Shown: positions 11,801 through 26,204 of the stretch, one piece after another
Position numbering within the stretch: position 1 is the first letter of the stretch
How the letters are laid out: every line of letters starts with the position of its first letter
Assembly (NCBI RefSeq): GCF_040807025.1
Contig: NC_090964.1
Location: forward strand, 10,254,214 to 10,318,213
Direction: 5' to 3'
Length of the DNA stretch: 64,000 bases
Source: Struthio camelus
Taxonomy: Eukaryota; Chordata; Aves; Struthioniformes; Struthionidae
Program-made: the position numbers and the translations under genes
The notes under the pieces: generated by a model
The model's database searches: none
What the model was told of the DNA's origin: nothing
What the model saw: only the letters and a program-made list of their open reading frames with translations

Positions 11801-14769
11801 AAGCTCTTCCCACTTCCCTGCTTTTGCAGGCCGAAGGGAAATATAAGGACGACCCTGTTGACCTGCGCCTTGATATTGAACGCCGTAAAAAACATAAGGA
11901 AAGAGATCTTAAACGCGATAAATCAAGAGAATCGGTGGACTCGAGAGATTCAAGTCACTCAAGGGAGAGATCAGCTGAGAAAACAGAGAAAACTCACAAA
12001 AGCTCGAAGAAAAAGTATGTAGGAACCTAAGAGCTTTCTTCTCTATTTCATACCTCTGCTGTTATGATTGGAGACAACTGTTATGCTGTTGATTTAACTA
12101 CACCAGTGGAGTTTATGTCTTCCTGATATCTTGATATCTCTCTGAAACACTGAATGACAATTAAATGTAAACGAGAAGGCTACGTGTATTACGGTGAATT
12201 ACTTTTCCTTCTTTTTCCTAATGTGTCATAGAGAACAGCTATGTTTAAGTGCCTTGACTTTAAGGTTAATTTAATCCTTTGCTATTAGCTTCATTTTCCA
12301 TTTGACTAAAACTCTGTAGGTCAGTGCCTCTCCAGGAGAAACAATACCAAGAAGAGAAATAGTGCTGATCTGAAAAGCATGCTTATCTCAAAATAGATGA
12401 TTTAAACACCGTTGTGTCTGTGCCTTCCTGGAGAAGGCTTGGGACCTGTTAGAGCTGCGTGTTGCAGCTTGAGGTGTTACTATGGCTTTCCTTCCTCATA
12501 GTAGGAGAAGGTGGATGCTATATTGATAGGGGAGTAATAAAGAAATGGTTTTGTAGTTCACTGCTGACCTGTTACCTCTTTGTCCCCCTCACCTCCCCTT
12601 TCCTGTCACTGAAACAGGAAACACCGAAGGGTACGTGAGAGATCCAGATCCAGTTCATCATCTTCACGGTCCTCCCATTCATTCAAAGCAGAAGAATATC
12701 CTGAGGAGACTGAGGAGAGGGAGGAAAGCACCACGGGTTTTGACAAGTCCCGACTTGGGACTAAAGAATTCACTGGTCCAAATGAGAGAGGAAGAGCTAG
12801 AGGGACCTTTGTAAGTTTTTCATCAGCCCTTCTCTCCTTCCTCTTGTCGCCTGTATCAATTCCCGAAATGGTCAAAGTGTGGCCATTTTGTACTGCTCTT
12901 GCACAGTTAAAGCATACTGTAAAGTAGAAGCCCCAAAGACATTGGCTGGTTGTGGATGACGAGCCAAAATGTAGTTACACCCGACTTTGAACGCAGGTTC
13001 CGGAGAGCATACTAGGCTGCTGAAAATAGACTGGGCAGTTGAACTCAAGATGCATTGAGCAAAATCAAGCCTGGAAGCTTTTGCGCATTGGTGATTGCTC
13101 AGCAATCCTGATGACCAGCATAAACCTGCATCCATTGGTTTGGTTTAGGCTATTGAAGTGGCTCTTTTGGTCATAACCACCCTGGTCTCATAACCATAAC
13201 CTTTCTTTTTCTCCCATTTCTTAATGTTGCAGCAGTTCAGAGCAAGGGGGAGAGGATGGGGCAGAGGCAACTTTTCAGGCAACAATAACAGCAGCAGTGG
13301 TGGCAGCAATGACTTTCAGAAGCGAAACAGAGATGAGGAATGGGATCCAGAGTACACACCCAAGAGCAAGAAGTACTACTTGGTATGTGTCTGAAGTACT
13401 GACACATGTATGAACACTAGGTGTATCTGGCCTGAATCTTTCTGAGGTGAAAGCGCAAACTATCATTAAACTAATCCACGAATTTAAGGACTCGCATGAC
13501 ACTTCCTCAGAAGTTTCTGACTCACAATTAAGGAGAATTTGTTTCTACTCATTGTAGAATAGTTTTCTATTAAGTAAATTCCTAAAGGCCAATTAAAGAC
13601 CACATGTTTCACAGTAAGGTGAAAAACACAGCCTAAATCTGTTAGTCTGTGTTGCAGATGGCCTACATTTCTGGCCTCTTCTGTCCCCATAACGAGTCCA
13701 CTTCCTGGATGGGTTAGTACTGTTTCCTCTATTTCTGGTGATAGCGACCTTCCATGCTAACAGGCATTATTAGTCCAGGAGAATCCAGTCTGAATGACTC
13801 TGTTCTTTGAAGAAAGGGTAGTTTTAAACATAGGCTCCAAGTCGATTTCTTTTCCTGATTTGGGGTGCTTGAGATCCCTCCTCTTCTCATTACATAATGC
13901 AGTATTTCAGTCTTGTACCTCAAACAAGAAAGATTGAATTTTCCCTGTGCTCTGCTCTTGTTGAAAGCAAAATTGTAATTTGCTTTTGGTGTCCAGTCTC
14001 CACTCTGCCACTTCACAAATAGAAGTAGATCAGTTTGAGGCCAGAAGCGTGGTCCAGCTTGTTACCAGTTGCATCTGCCTTACTTCATATAAAGCATTGC
14101 CGGAAGTTGCTTGCGTCTGTTATTGAGCTCCCTGAATGCCCAGCAATAATGACTGAAGCTGCCAAGTGGTTTGATTGGGAAGAAAGTGAAGGGGACATGT
14201 GTAGAATATCTACACTGTGGAGCTGCAGAATCAGCCAGTGGCGCTCCAGGCCTAGATACCTGTCTGCTGCCTGCCCTTAGCTATTGCAAAGAGCTTCCTG
14301 TTGGAAAAGCACAGGTGGGCTTGCACAAAAGAAAGCCTGTATAGCCATTGTGTGTTCCTATTTCCATCTAGCTTGTTGTTTTTTCTCCAAAACATGCCCG
14401 TTCTTCTGTGTAGATGGCACTATTCATTGTGGCATAAATATGGGAGTCTGCAGGGATGCATATAATAAACTAGAGTTTTCTTGCTCCTCTTATATTTGAG
14501 AGCAGTCAGTCTGTTTCATCTGATGTCATTGATTTCCTCCTGTGCAGCATGATGACCGAGAGGGCGAAGGTGCTGAAAAGTGGGTGAACAGAGGCCGTGG
14601 TCGGGGAGCTTTCCCCAGAGGAAGAGGTCGCTTCATGTTCAGAAAATCAAGCACCAGCCCCAAGTGGGCCCATGACAAATTCAGTGGAGAAGAAGGAGAA
14701 ATTGAAGATGATGAAAGCGGAACAGAAAACAGAGAGGAAAAGGACAACTTACAGTCAGCTGCTGAGTAG
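2873..14769 (+). CDS. THRAP3: THRAP3 (TRAP150), thyroid hormone receptor-associated protein 3; N-terminal exon(s) outside window
   Basis: Nine coding exons: 2873-3775, 5296-6036, 6914-7086, 8457-8568, 9327-9411, 11830-12014, 12618-12810, 13233-13382 and 14548-14769 (stop TAG 14767-14769). All phases join without a break, giving 920 codons. By comparison with the human protein about 45-50 N-terminal residues, including the start codon, lie upstream of the window. The first exon encodes the Arg/Ser-rich region (many RS, RSRS and SPRS motifs). The middle is charged and Lys/Glu-rich. The last exons carry RGRG-type repeats and the acidic C-terminal region shared with BCLAF1. The family protein is nuclear and acts in pre-mRNA splicing, mRNA decay, transcription co-activation and the DNA-damage response. 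The first intron inside the window starts with GC rather than GT, and exon 13233 has a tandem CAGCAG acceptor. Identification is firm because every exon matches the human protein closely. Confidence 0.96.
7222..8145 (-). mobile_element. CR1 LINE fragment (3' part of ORF2 plus 3'UTR)
   Basis: On the + strand the block opens with the reverse complement of the CR1 3'-terminal ATTCTATG-type repeat (TCACAGAATCATAGAAT, 7227-7243), followed by the conserved GGTTGGAAGGAACTTCTGGAG block. It then reads backwards through the CR1 3'UTR. The element is therefore on the minus strand with its 3' end near 7225. At the far end (about 7893-8093, minus) a short reading frame contains [17 protein letters not shown], matching the C-terminal part of the CR1 reverse transcriptase ORF. 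The element is 5'-truncated, diverged and broken by stops, so it is inactive. It lies in the THRAP3 intron 7087-8456. Confidence 0.92.
9412..11829 (+). other. THRAP3: THRAP3 intron (2.4 kb)
   Basis: The donor is AAG|GTGAAC at 9412 and the acceptor is TTTTGCAG ending at 11829. The intron is AT-rich, with an A-rich tract at about 11580-11615. Short open frames inside (for example 11032-11412) match no protein I recognise. I see no exon or repeat element. Confidence 0.6.
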
Positions 14770-16115
14770 CCGCAGTGTCTGCATGTTCCCAGAGAACCCT
14801 GGCAGGGGTGAAAGGGTTCAGCACACCAGTGCTGGAGCCTGTCAGGGTGACGTTGAAGTGCTGAACAGAGCCCCAGAGAAGAGCTTTGAAACAATCCCGA
14901 AGTTAACTGCATTTTCAGAGCTCAGCCTCCCTAAGTGTGGACTAGAACTGATCAAATCATTTATGCTTGGATCCACTCGTGAAGTATATCTTCCCAAAGA
15001 CTTACCTTCTGGACTGAATAAGGTCAAGTACTGAGTGAGATCCTAGATTTTCTCTTGTCTGTGACCTTATTGGATGGTCAGTTGTTTTTTTTTTTTTTTT
15101 TTTTTTGGTAACAGGCTTTGAAGACGATGTGGATTTCAGTTTGTGCCCATCTTAACCCAGTAGTCTTGACATTTGTTTCTCTTTTTATAATTTGAAGTAG
15201 TAGAGGTCGGGATTAACTCGCCAGTTTAAATTTTTCTCCCCTCTTGTGTATTCAATTTTTTAAATTCATACTCTACTTATTTTAGGCCTTTGCGTATGTA
15301 GTAACATCAATTAAATGATAATTTTGGAAACTATTTTTGGTTCTTATAAATAAGAAAACAATGAAGCATGTGAATAAACATCTAAATGTTAACTTGTTGG
15401 GACCAAACTGCTATGATTTTTTTTAAACTTTTTTTTTTAATGTAACAGTTGAGTTTAGGGCCTTTTTAAAACCATTGTTTTCCTTTTATGTTGAAAGTTA
15501 ACAAAATTAGCATGGTTTTAAAAAAAAAAAAAAAAATACACCCTACTCTTCACCACTGTTTAGTGTGTACACTGTTAGGCCTGGTGTGTGCTGGAGTCCC
15601 AAACCGCTTGTAGGCATTTTGTGTATCCTCTTTGCAGCTGGTTGTGAACTTGAGTGCTCTTTCCAAGGTAACATAGTTTTCTAAGAAACTTCAGAATTCT
15701 ACTAGGTTAAAAATATAAAAGATGAGAATTTTTCAATATTTTTTATTAATCTTTTTATAAAAACAAAAGGCAAATCCCTCCTGTGCTGGTTAAGGATGGC
15801 AGTTAGTGTATTTCTTTTTATCTTCTGCTTTAAAATATTCTGAAGAAGTTTGCAAATAGTTCTTCGGCTGAATCAGTGAGCCTTCTTAGGAGGAGAGGCA
15901 TGTTCATGCACCGATGCTGAGTGTGCACGTGTTGTAAAGACACCGCTCTCCCTGTCCCCTACATCTTTGCCTTCCCTTCCCCAGGATTGCTGTGCTGTTC
16001 CCCCACACACACCAACTAGAGTTTGGTTTGTTTTGACTTGAGCAGTTCCTGTTTAGCAAACCCCTGAAGTTTGTTTTATGCAAATAAAATACAATAAAAT
16101 AAGTAGTAGGTGTAA
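14770..16115 (+). other. THRAP3: THRAP3 3'UTR
   Basis: Follows the TAG stop. It is AT-rich and contains a long T tract near 15086-15106 and an A tract near 15520-15535. An internal AATAAA lies at 15373-15378, and tandem AATAAA signals close the region at 16083-16088 and 16093-16098. The end position is inferred from these signals and the GT-rich sequence just downstream. Confidence 0.7.
16083..16098 (+). terminator. THRAP3: THRAP3 distal poly(A) signals (two AATAAA)
   Basis: AATAAA occurs at 16083-16088 and again at 16093-16098. A T/G-rich stretch (gctttgttttgtgttctg) follows about 20 bases further on, as expected for a downstream CstF element. An upstream AATAAA at 15373 could give a shorter 3'UTR. 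Confidence 0.65.
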
Positions 16116-17560
16116 CTTGCTTTGTTTTGTGTTCTGAGTCTGGGGCTGCTTCTGTCACCAGACGTTTGCTTTCTGAATTAATTGGTGAAGCCAAAAGGAC
16201 CAAACATCTGTGGTCAGCACCAGTGTGGAATTGCAAAAGAGTTGCTCTGAAGGGAGGCTTTAAAACATGATGATCCTGAAAGAGAGCTGGGCTAATAAAA
16301 GAGGAAGCTCCCCCACCACGGTGTCTGTGGGTTGTCTCCAGCGTTACAGTGCAGTAAGTGCAAGCATTTACTCTCCTGGTGGAAATGATCAAGATGTTGC
16401 TATATTATATGGCTCTCCAGGTATGGAATATTCTACTTTGAAGCAAGTAGAAAAACTGGCATTGCAACACAAGTAAGTGTAGAAACAGCTTACCTGCAGT
16501 TACTGTTTCAGGAGGTGTTTAGGTGCAGTAACTGAAAGGGTGGAGTTTTTATCCCTTAGCTTGATCTTGCATCTACCAGTAACCTACTACTGATACCAGA
16601 CAGTAGGTGGGGTTTCTTGCTTTTGTTTTTTTATCATTAGCCTAACTGCTTTCATAGTAACTAATTAAAGCTAAACTTTTTTTTTTTTTAACCTGAATCA
16701 TTGTTAGTTGTCTCTTGGGAGTCATGCAGCTTGCTGGGATTTACCCTAACTGTTGCCAGTCCTCTTCCAAGGAGGAGGAGAGGGATCTTTTATTTGCTAA
16801 GTATTTAAGAGGCCTTTTAAACCCTTTTGTTAACAGTAATTGCATGGGGGAAGGGAGGGAATGATACAGCCATGGGCCAGGTTCCCCACCCATTCTGAAA
16901 GCAGGGATTGCATATCACGCTTGTGACTGAGGAACGTGATGGCTACATGCATCCCTTAACACTGAACGCCCTGAAGATCAAAGCTCCTGGCAGCCCGGTT
17001 GTATGCCACCAGTAAACCTGAATGCTTGTTGCCTGTAGCCGAGTGGTGGTGGTTGCATGCGCTAGTGTCCTTCAGTGGTGGTTTTTGTCCATTGCTACCC
17101 CCTCACACAGGAAGGTTATAGCAGCTCACTTAGCTCCTTGCTGCTTGAGATTTGAGTGATGCTAGGTGTGCCCAGCAGCAGAGCTTGCCCTTAATTCAGG
17201 GCTTTGCCTACATTGCAAAAAAGCATGCTTTACTTTGTGTTAGTTCATAGTGTTAGCTAATAGCAGCAGAGACAGTAGCGGGGGTCAACGGTTTGTTTCC
17301 CTTCACACTTGAATTTGAGCACTGTTGAGACACTGTTCCCTCAGCTTGGATTAGCAAACCCAAGGAAAGAATGCGTTTTCAGTCTGTAGCATAAAACTCT
17401 ATCGCTAATGTGAGTGTGAGCTCCTCGGGGCAGTTGCACAAAGCGCAGCAGCCACCCCCTCCCTCTTACCTTGGTTCAGTGTTACCAAGTCACATGGATT
17501 TAGTGTAAAGGCGTATTGAGTGCCAGGCCCCCTTGCTGAAGATGACGATGCAAGAGAGGC
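16116..17560. other. THRAP3-SH3D21 intergenic spacer
   Basis: About 1.4 kb of moderate-GC sequence between the THRAP3 poly(A) signals and the GC-rich block ahead of SH3D21. An open frame at 16267-16476 ends next to a donor-like AA|GTAAGT, but its translation resembles nothing I know. No repeat or RNA gene was seen. Confidence 0.5.
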
Positions 17561-18776
17561 CCCTTGTGTCACTAGTGACCCCTTCCTGGCACGCGCGTTC
17601 CCCGAAGGGTCTTCAGCAGCATGGGCGCGTGAACCCTGGCAGCTCGTTCTGTGGGTTTCGGGGCCCTTTGCCGTTTAGCTTTCCCTTCCCCTATATAGGG
17701 AGGGCTACAGGCCTGCAGCACCCAGCCTGGCGTGGCACGCGCTGCGCACCCGCGGGGGCCCCGGCACGCACGGAGCGATGCCCCTCGTCCCCTCCTTCCC
17801 CTATAATGCTGCAGCTGCAGCGCACAGCTTTTCCATCAGAAGGGGTGCTGGGGCCCCTGGGGAGGGGTGCTGCGGCGGTCACGGCTGCCCTGGGGCTGGG
17901 GCCGCCTCGTGCGTCCCTGCTGCTCTACCCGCTCGCGCCCCCGGCCGGGACGGCTCGGGCCAGGCGGCGGCTCCTGGCGGGACAGGGGCAGCGTGCGGGG
18001 GTTTTGCTGTGTTTGGAAGCGCTCTGGTGGCATCCAGGGCGGTGGGGAGGTGCCTGGAGGAGCCAGGAAAGTCGCTCCTGCCTCCTGTGAGTCTAAAACT
18101 GAACTGCTGCCTGCCTCGGTTTCCCCCAGCAGCGCTGCGCCCGGGGCAGCCTGGCTGTTTTGCCACCCCACCGCTCTCGGTCCCTTCCCCTTCCCCTAAC
18201 CGTTTCCGCCCGGCGGTTTTGTGACTTCCTTCACCGTGGCCACCGCGCGCTGGCCTGCCGCTGGCGGCCCCTCGGGGGCCCCGACCGCAGAGCCGCCGGC
18301 CTGCCGGGGTCCCCGAGCCCGGCGCCCGCACGGGGCTCGTCCCGGCGGCGCCTTCGCCTGCCCTGCGCCCGTGCCCTGCGGCGCGGGCTGCGGCCGGGGC
18401 AGCGCCGAGGCTGTCGGTGCCCTCCTCCCTCCGCAGCCCCACGCTGCCCTGCCGCGGCCGCGCTGCAAGCCCGCCGGCTCATCCGGCCTCCAGCGAGGAA
18501 ATGCAATATCCCCGGCCGCCTCCCAGCCCCGCGGAGCCCTGCCGCGTCCTGCCGCCCGGCGCCGACCCGCAGCGCCTCCGTGCCCGCCGGCACCCTGCCC
18601 TCGGGGCAGCGCGGAGCCGGCAGGAGCCGGGCTGTGCTGCACCCCAGCCCCACGGGGGGACAGAGGACGAGGGTGTCCCGCTGGCCTGTGCTGGGGGCAC
18701 TGGCACCCACGGGTGCAGCTGGGCTGCAGGCGCCTGGTTGCGCGGCCCAGGGCGGGGAGACTGCTGGCTCTTGCAG
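17560..18776 (+). promoter_or_regulatory. SH3D21: GC-rich presumed promoter and 5' region of SH3D21
   Basis: Base composition changes sharply to CpG-rich from about 17.6 kb. A TATA-like CCTATATAGGG lies at about 17690-17700. A strong donor (CCT|GTGAGT, 17087 plus 1000, i.e. 18087-18092) could close a first exon of roughly 17.72-18.086 kb that splices to the acceptor CTCTTGCAG ending at 18776. That first exon and its coding status are inference. Long open frames on both strands here reflect the GC content, not recognisable proteins. No SH3-like sequence is present in this stretch. Confidence 0.45.
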
Positions 18777-22363
<3,587 letters not shown>

Positions 22364-22520
22364 AGCCGCTCGGCGGGGACGCGCCGCGGGACGGGGTGGC
22401 GGGGTGCACCCTGCGAGCGCGGTGCCGCCGCCGCGCACCCCGGGCACGGCGGTGTGCGTCCCCCCCGCCCCAACCCCGGCGCTGCGTTTGCATTGCACTG
22501 AGGATGGCTAACAACCTCTG

Positions 22521-22526
22521 TTTATT
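22521..22526 (-). terminator. EVA1B: Probable EVA1B poly(A) signal (AATAAA on minus)
   Basis: TTTATT on the plus strand reads AATAAA on the minus strand. It is the first such signal I find downstream of the EVA1B stop and would give a 3'UTR of about 0.8 kb. It sits in the same AT-rich island as the SH3D21 signal. EVA1B could instead use a non-canonical site closer to its stop. Confidence 0.5.
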
Positions 22527-22541
22527 ATAAATATTGTGTAA

Positions 22542-22547
22542 AATAAA
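22542..22547 (+). terminator. SH3D21: SH3D21 poly(A) signal AATAAA
   Basis: AATAAA lies 179 bases after the SH3D21 stop, in a short AT-rich island inside GC-rich sequence. The predicted cleavage site is near 22560-22570. Confidence 0.75.
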
Positions 22548-23311
22548 CTATTTTGGGTACGGAGCCCTGCCCGGCTGCGTGGGCGCCGCTGGGCAGGGCA
22601 GAGCGGCCGGGCAGCGCCGGCAGGGCAGCCCCACGGCGCGGGCGGCCGGCGGCACCTGCCCCCTGCCCCCCCCCCCCCCGGCCGGGCTGCTGCAGCCGCC
22701 CCCGCCGCCGCCTCCTGCTCCCCCCCCCCCGGCTCAGCGGCCGACACGGGCCCCGGCGCCTTCTGGCAGCCCGCCATCGACGTGGGGCTGGGAGAACATC
22801 TGGAAAACATCTGGATCCTGTTAGGGCCGGAGGCGCAGGCCTGGGAAGGAGCTATTTTTGCAAAGCAGCCGGGGGAGGCGGGGGGTGGCGGGTCCGGACG
22901 GGGCCGCGGGAGCTGCTCCCGCACCGCAGCGACGGCGCAGCCGGCCCGGCCCCGCTCCGCCGGGAACCGTCCGCCCCCTCCCTCGCCGGCATCCGGCACG
23001 GCCCGGGGTCGCGGGCCGGGCGCTGCTGGAAAGGGCCCGCGGCTAATTCCGGTGGGAACGCGGAGTCCGGGGCTGGCCGGGGAGGGAAGCGGCCTGGGAA
23101 CGTCTCGGCGGGGTCCGGCCGGCTCCTGCGCGGCGGGGGGGCACCCGGCGCTCCGGGGAGCCTGGGAAAGCGCCCTGTCCCCAGGGCCGGCGGCTCCGCT
23201 CGGCCGCGGCGGGCGTGCACGGCGCCAGCACCCGTCCTGCACCGGCGCCTGCACTCGTACCGATGGCGCACAGCGGCCGTGCCGTGCCGGGCCGTGCCGG
23301 GCTGCTGGCGC

Positions 23312-24156
23312 TCAGTAGTAGAGGCTGCGGCCGGCGGCGCCGGCGCCCAGCAGGTCGGGCTGCCCGTTGCGCCAGATCTCGCGGATGATGCGCTCGCGCT
23401 CCTCCAGCCGCTGCGCCCGCGCCAGCTCCTCGGCCGAGGCGAAGACGTTGACGGCCAGCGCGCCGTCCCCGGCGCCGGGGCTCTCCGGCGGCAGCTCGGT
23501 CACCGGCAGCAGCGACTCGGAGGCCGCCCGGTCGATGGTGTCCTCGTCGTCCTCCTCCTCGTCGTCCTCCTCGTCCTCGTCGTCCTCGTCGTCCTCGTCC
23601 TCGGTGTCCTCGGCGTCCTCGGCGCGCCGGCGGGGGCGGCGCGGGGGCCGGGGCGGCGGGCGGTGGGCGCGGGGCCGGCAGGAGATGCGCAGCACCAGCA
23701 GGCACAGGGTCAGCAGCAGCCCGAAGCAGACGCCCAGCACGAAGTAGAGCCCGAAGCTCTCGGGGTTGGCTGCGGGCAGAGGCAGCGGGGCTGAGGGGCT
23801 GCCTGGGCCGCGCCGTGCTGCACCGCGCCGTGCTGCACCACCCCGCGCCGTGTCGCGCCGCACCATGCCATGCTGCACCGTGCCGTGCTGTGCCGCACCG
23901 TGCCATGCTGCACCGCGCCGCGCCGTGCCATGCTGCACCATGCCGTGCCGCACCGTGCCATGCTGCGCCGCACCGCGCCGTGCCCTGCTGCACCATGCCG
24001 TGCCCTGCTGCACCGTGTCATGCTGCACTGTGCCACGCATGCCGTGCCACGCTGCGCCGTGCCATGCCGTGCCGCGCCGGCAGCCTCACCTCGGATGTGG
24101 GCGTACGCAGCCATGCTGTTGCTCAGCAGCTCCATCTCCCGCTGCCGGCTCTCCAT
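23312..24156 (-). CDS. EVA1B: EVA1B (FAM176B), single-pass membrane protein
   Basis: Two coding exons on the minus strand: 24090-24156 (ATG at 24154-24156) and 23312-23769 (TGA 23312-23314). The donor CGAG|GTGAGG and acceptor CCCGCAG join in phase, giving 174 residues against 165 in human. The N-terminus (MELLSNSMAAYAHIR) and the transmembrane helix at about 29-49 (GLYFVLGVCFGLLLTLCLL) match EVA1B. A basic Pro/Arg segment (54-71) and an acidic Glu/Asp tract (73-99) follow. The C-terminal half has the family motif NVFASAEELARAQRLEERER and ends in Tyr-Tyr. EVA1 proteins are linked to autophagy and apoptosis at internal membranes (best shown for EVA1A). The acidic tract is longer than in human. 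The ATG was chosen by similarity; the frame stays open upstream. Confidence 0.93.
23790..24085. repeat. Low-complexity minisatellite filling the EVA1B intron
   Basis: Diverged tandem copies of about 5-15 bp units (caccgtgccatgctg and relatives) occupy almost the whole 320-bp intron between the EVA1B coding exons (23770-24089). Only the splice-site ends lie outside the array. Confidence 0.9.
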
Positions 24157-24205
24157 CCCGCTCCGGCTGCGCTCAGGGCCGCCGGGGGCCCCGCGCGCTC
24201 CGCAT
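24157..24205 (-). other. EVA1B: EVA1B 5'UTR portion of the start-codon exon
   Basis: On the minus strand an acceptor CTCGTCCCGCAG precedes position 24205, so the start-codon exon probably begins there and carries about 49 bases of 5'UTR. This is inferred from splice consensus only. Confidence 0.45.
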
Positions 24206-25755
24206 CTGCGGGACGAGGGGCCCGAGTGAGGGGCTGAGCGCCGCGCCGTGCCGCACCGGCCGGGGGCTCCCAGCCCCGACGTCCTTCCTGCGGGCCAGGA
24301 AGGATACGGCCCCTCCGGGACGCTGCGCCAAGCGGATCCGCTGCACCAGGCCGAGCTTTCCGCCCCGGCCCAGCCCTGGCCCCGGGCACGGCGCCCGCGG
24401 GCAGCCTGCTCCCGCCACCCCTGTTTGCACATGGTGCCCCGGGGCAGCCCGGCCGCGGCGCGGGGACAAGGGCCGCACTGCGGTGCAAAGGGCAACGGCA
24501 CTGCCGGGCCCTCGCTGCCCCCCTGCACGGTGCAGGGACCCCCCCGCCGCCCCAAGCCCTCGCTGCCCCCCGCGCGGTGCACGGATTCCCATGCCCTGGC
24601 CCCGGGCAGGGCCGGCGGTGATGCCGCATCCGCCGCCCTGGCACGGGGAAGAGCTCTTTTCCCAGAAACGTCTCCACGGAGGGAGGAATGAGGAAAGAAA
24701 TGCAGAAAATGTGACACATCAGCAGAACCGTCCCTGGACAGTCCGGTCCTCCCCGTGCACGGAGGCAGCGGGGCTGCGGCACGCAGCTGGGCCAGGGCAG
24801 ACCTGCGGGGCGCCCCCCAGCCCCGAAACACGGCCAGCGCTGTCCCCACGCGGGGCTGCCCCCCTCCCCGAGGAGCAGCCCCACTGCTGGCTCGGCCGGG
24901 CCACGGCCGCTCCACGAGCCCCGCTATGGGGCCGGGAGCGCGCAGGGCCCCCGTGACGGGGCCGGGAGCCAGCAGAGGGCAAGGCCAGAAGGAGCCAGGC
25001 CCGGGCGCTTGCCCTGCACCAGGGTAGGTGACCCATGTGCTGTCCCCAACGGGGACAGTGCTGGCCCCAGGGGCCGTGTCTGGACGTCACGGGAGGGACA
25101 TCACTGTAGGGTACGGCCGTGTTCGTGGGCACAGCCTTGAGCACCGCGTCCCCGAGCACCAAGTCCTGCACCGAGTCCCCAAACACCGTGTCCCATGTCC
25201 CCGAGTCCTGCGTCCCCGAGCCCCGAGTCCTGCATCCCCGAGCCCTGCATCCCCGAGCCCCGAGTCCTGCAGCCACAGGCCCTCAGCCCCACGTCCCCCA
25301 AGTCCGAGCCCCGCGTCCCCGAGCCCCGAGTCCTGCACCGAGTCCCCAAACACCGTGTCCCATGTCCCCGAGTCCTGCAGCCACAGGCCCTCAGCCCCAT
25401 GTCCCCCAAGTCCGAGTCCTGCGTCCCCGAGCACCAAGTCCTGCACCGAGTCCCCAAACACCGTGTCCCATGTCCCCGAGTCCCACGTCCCCGAGCCCCG
25501 AGTCCTGCATCCCCGAGCCCCGAGTCCTGCAGCCACAGGCGCTCAGCCCCACGTCCCCCAAGTCCGAGCCCCGCGTCCCCGAGCCCCGAGTCCCGGAGCA
25601 CCAAGTCCTGCCCCGAGTCCCACAGCCCCGAGTCCTGCATCCCGGAGCACGGCGTCCCACCTCCTCCTGCACCGAGCCCCGTGTCCCCAGGCCGGGGCGC
25701 CTCGGGCAGGGCACGGCGCAGCGCCGTGACACGCGGCGGTGGCTGCGGTACTCAC
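24206..25755 (-). other. EVA1B: EVA1B first intron (inferred)
   Basis: Lies between the probable non-coding exon 1 donor (25754-25755) and the acceptor at 24206-24207. It contains the tandem repeat at 25137-25665. No exon was seen in the remainder. Confidence 0.45.
25137..25665. repeat. Higher-order tandem repeat in EVA1B intron 1
   Basis: Copies of short units (ccccgagtcctgcatccccg and related) are arranged in longer blocks that recur. One block runs from caccgagtccccaaacaccg through ccacaggccctcagcccc and appears about three times. Open frames through it on both strands are artefacts. Confidence 0.88.
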
Positions 25756-26060
25756 CGGGCCGGGGGCGCGGGCGGCCCGGCGCAGGGCGGGAGCCGGCTG
25801 CACTCGGGCGGCAGCGAGGGAGGAGAGAGAAGGGTCTGTTTAGCATTAACGCGGCAGCAACAGGAAATAGTTCGGCGGAGGCCGGCGGTCAGCGCTGCCG
25901 CCGCGGAGCCAATGGCTGCTCCGTCCTGCCGCTCCTTCGCCCGCTCCCCCGGGACAGGGCGGGCGCGGGGGGCTGCCGGCCCCTCCGCCGGGCGCCCCCC
26001 AAGCAAGGGGGCTCGGCTGCCCCTCTGCCTCCGGGCGCACCGAGCTCCCGCTGCTGGCGG
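25756..26060 (-). promoter_or_regulatory. EVA1B: EVA1B CpG-island promoter and probable non-coding exon 1
   Basis: On the minus strand a strong donor (GGCCCG|GTGAGTACC) ends a candidate exon at 25756. The sequence above is CpG-rich and has an ATTGG/CCAAT element at about 25909-25917. The position fits a 5'UTR exon spliced to the start-codon exon at 24205. The transcription start is not determined. Confidence 0.55.
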
Positions 26061-26204
26061 GGCGGGACGGGACGGGGATGGGCTCTGCTGAGACCCCTCG
26101 CGCTCGTCTCAGGCGGCGCTGCTGGGCCTGGGGCCGCGGGGAGAGCGGGGCGGCGGCCCCGCAGCCCCCTCCCTCCCCTCGGGCAGCGCCGGGACGGGGC
26201 CCCG

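Noticed and set aside
16267-16476. 69-codon frame ending near a donor-like GTAAGT after THRAP3
   Set aside because: No family similarity, no matching acceptor partner found, and it lies past the THRAP3 poly(A) signals.
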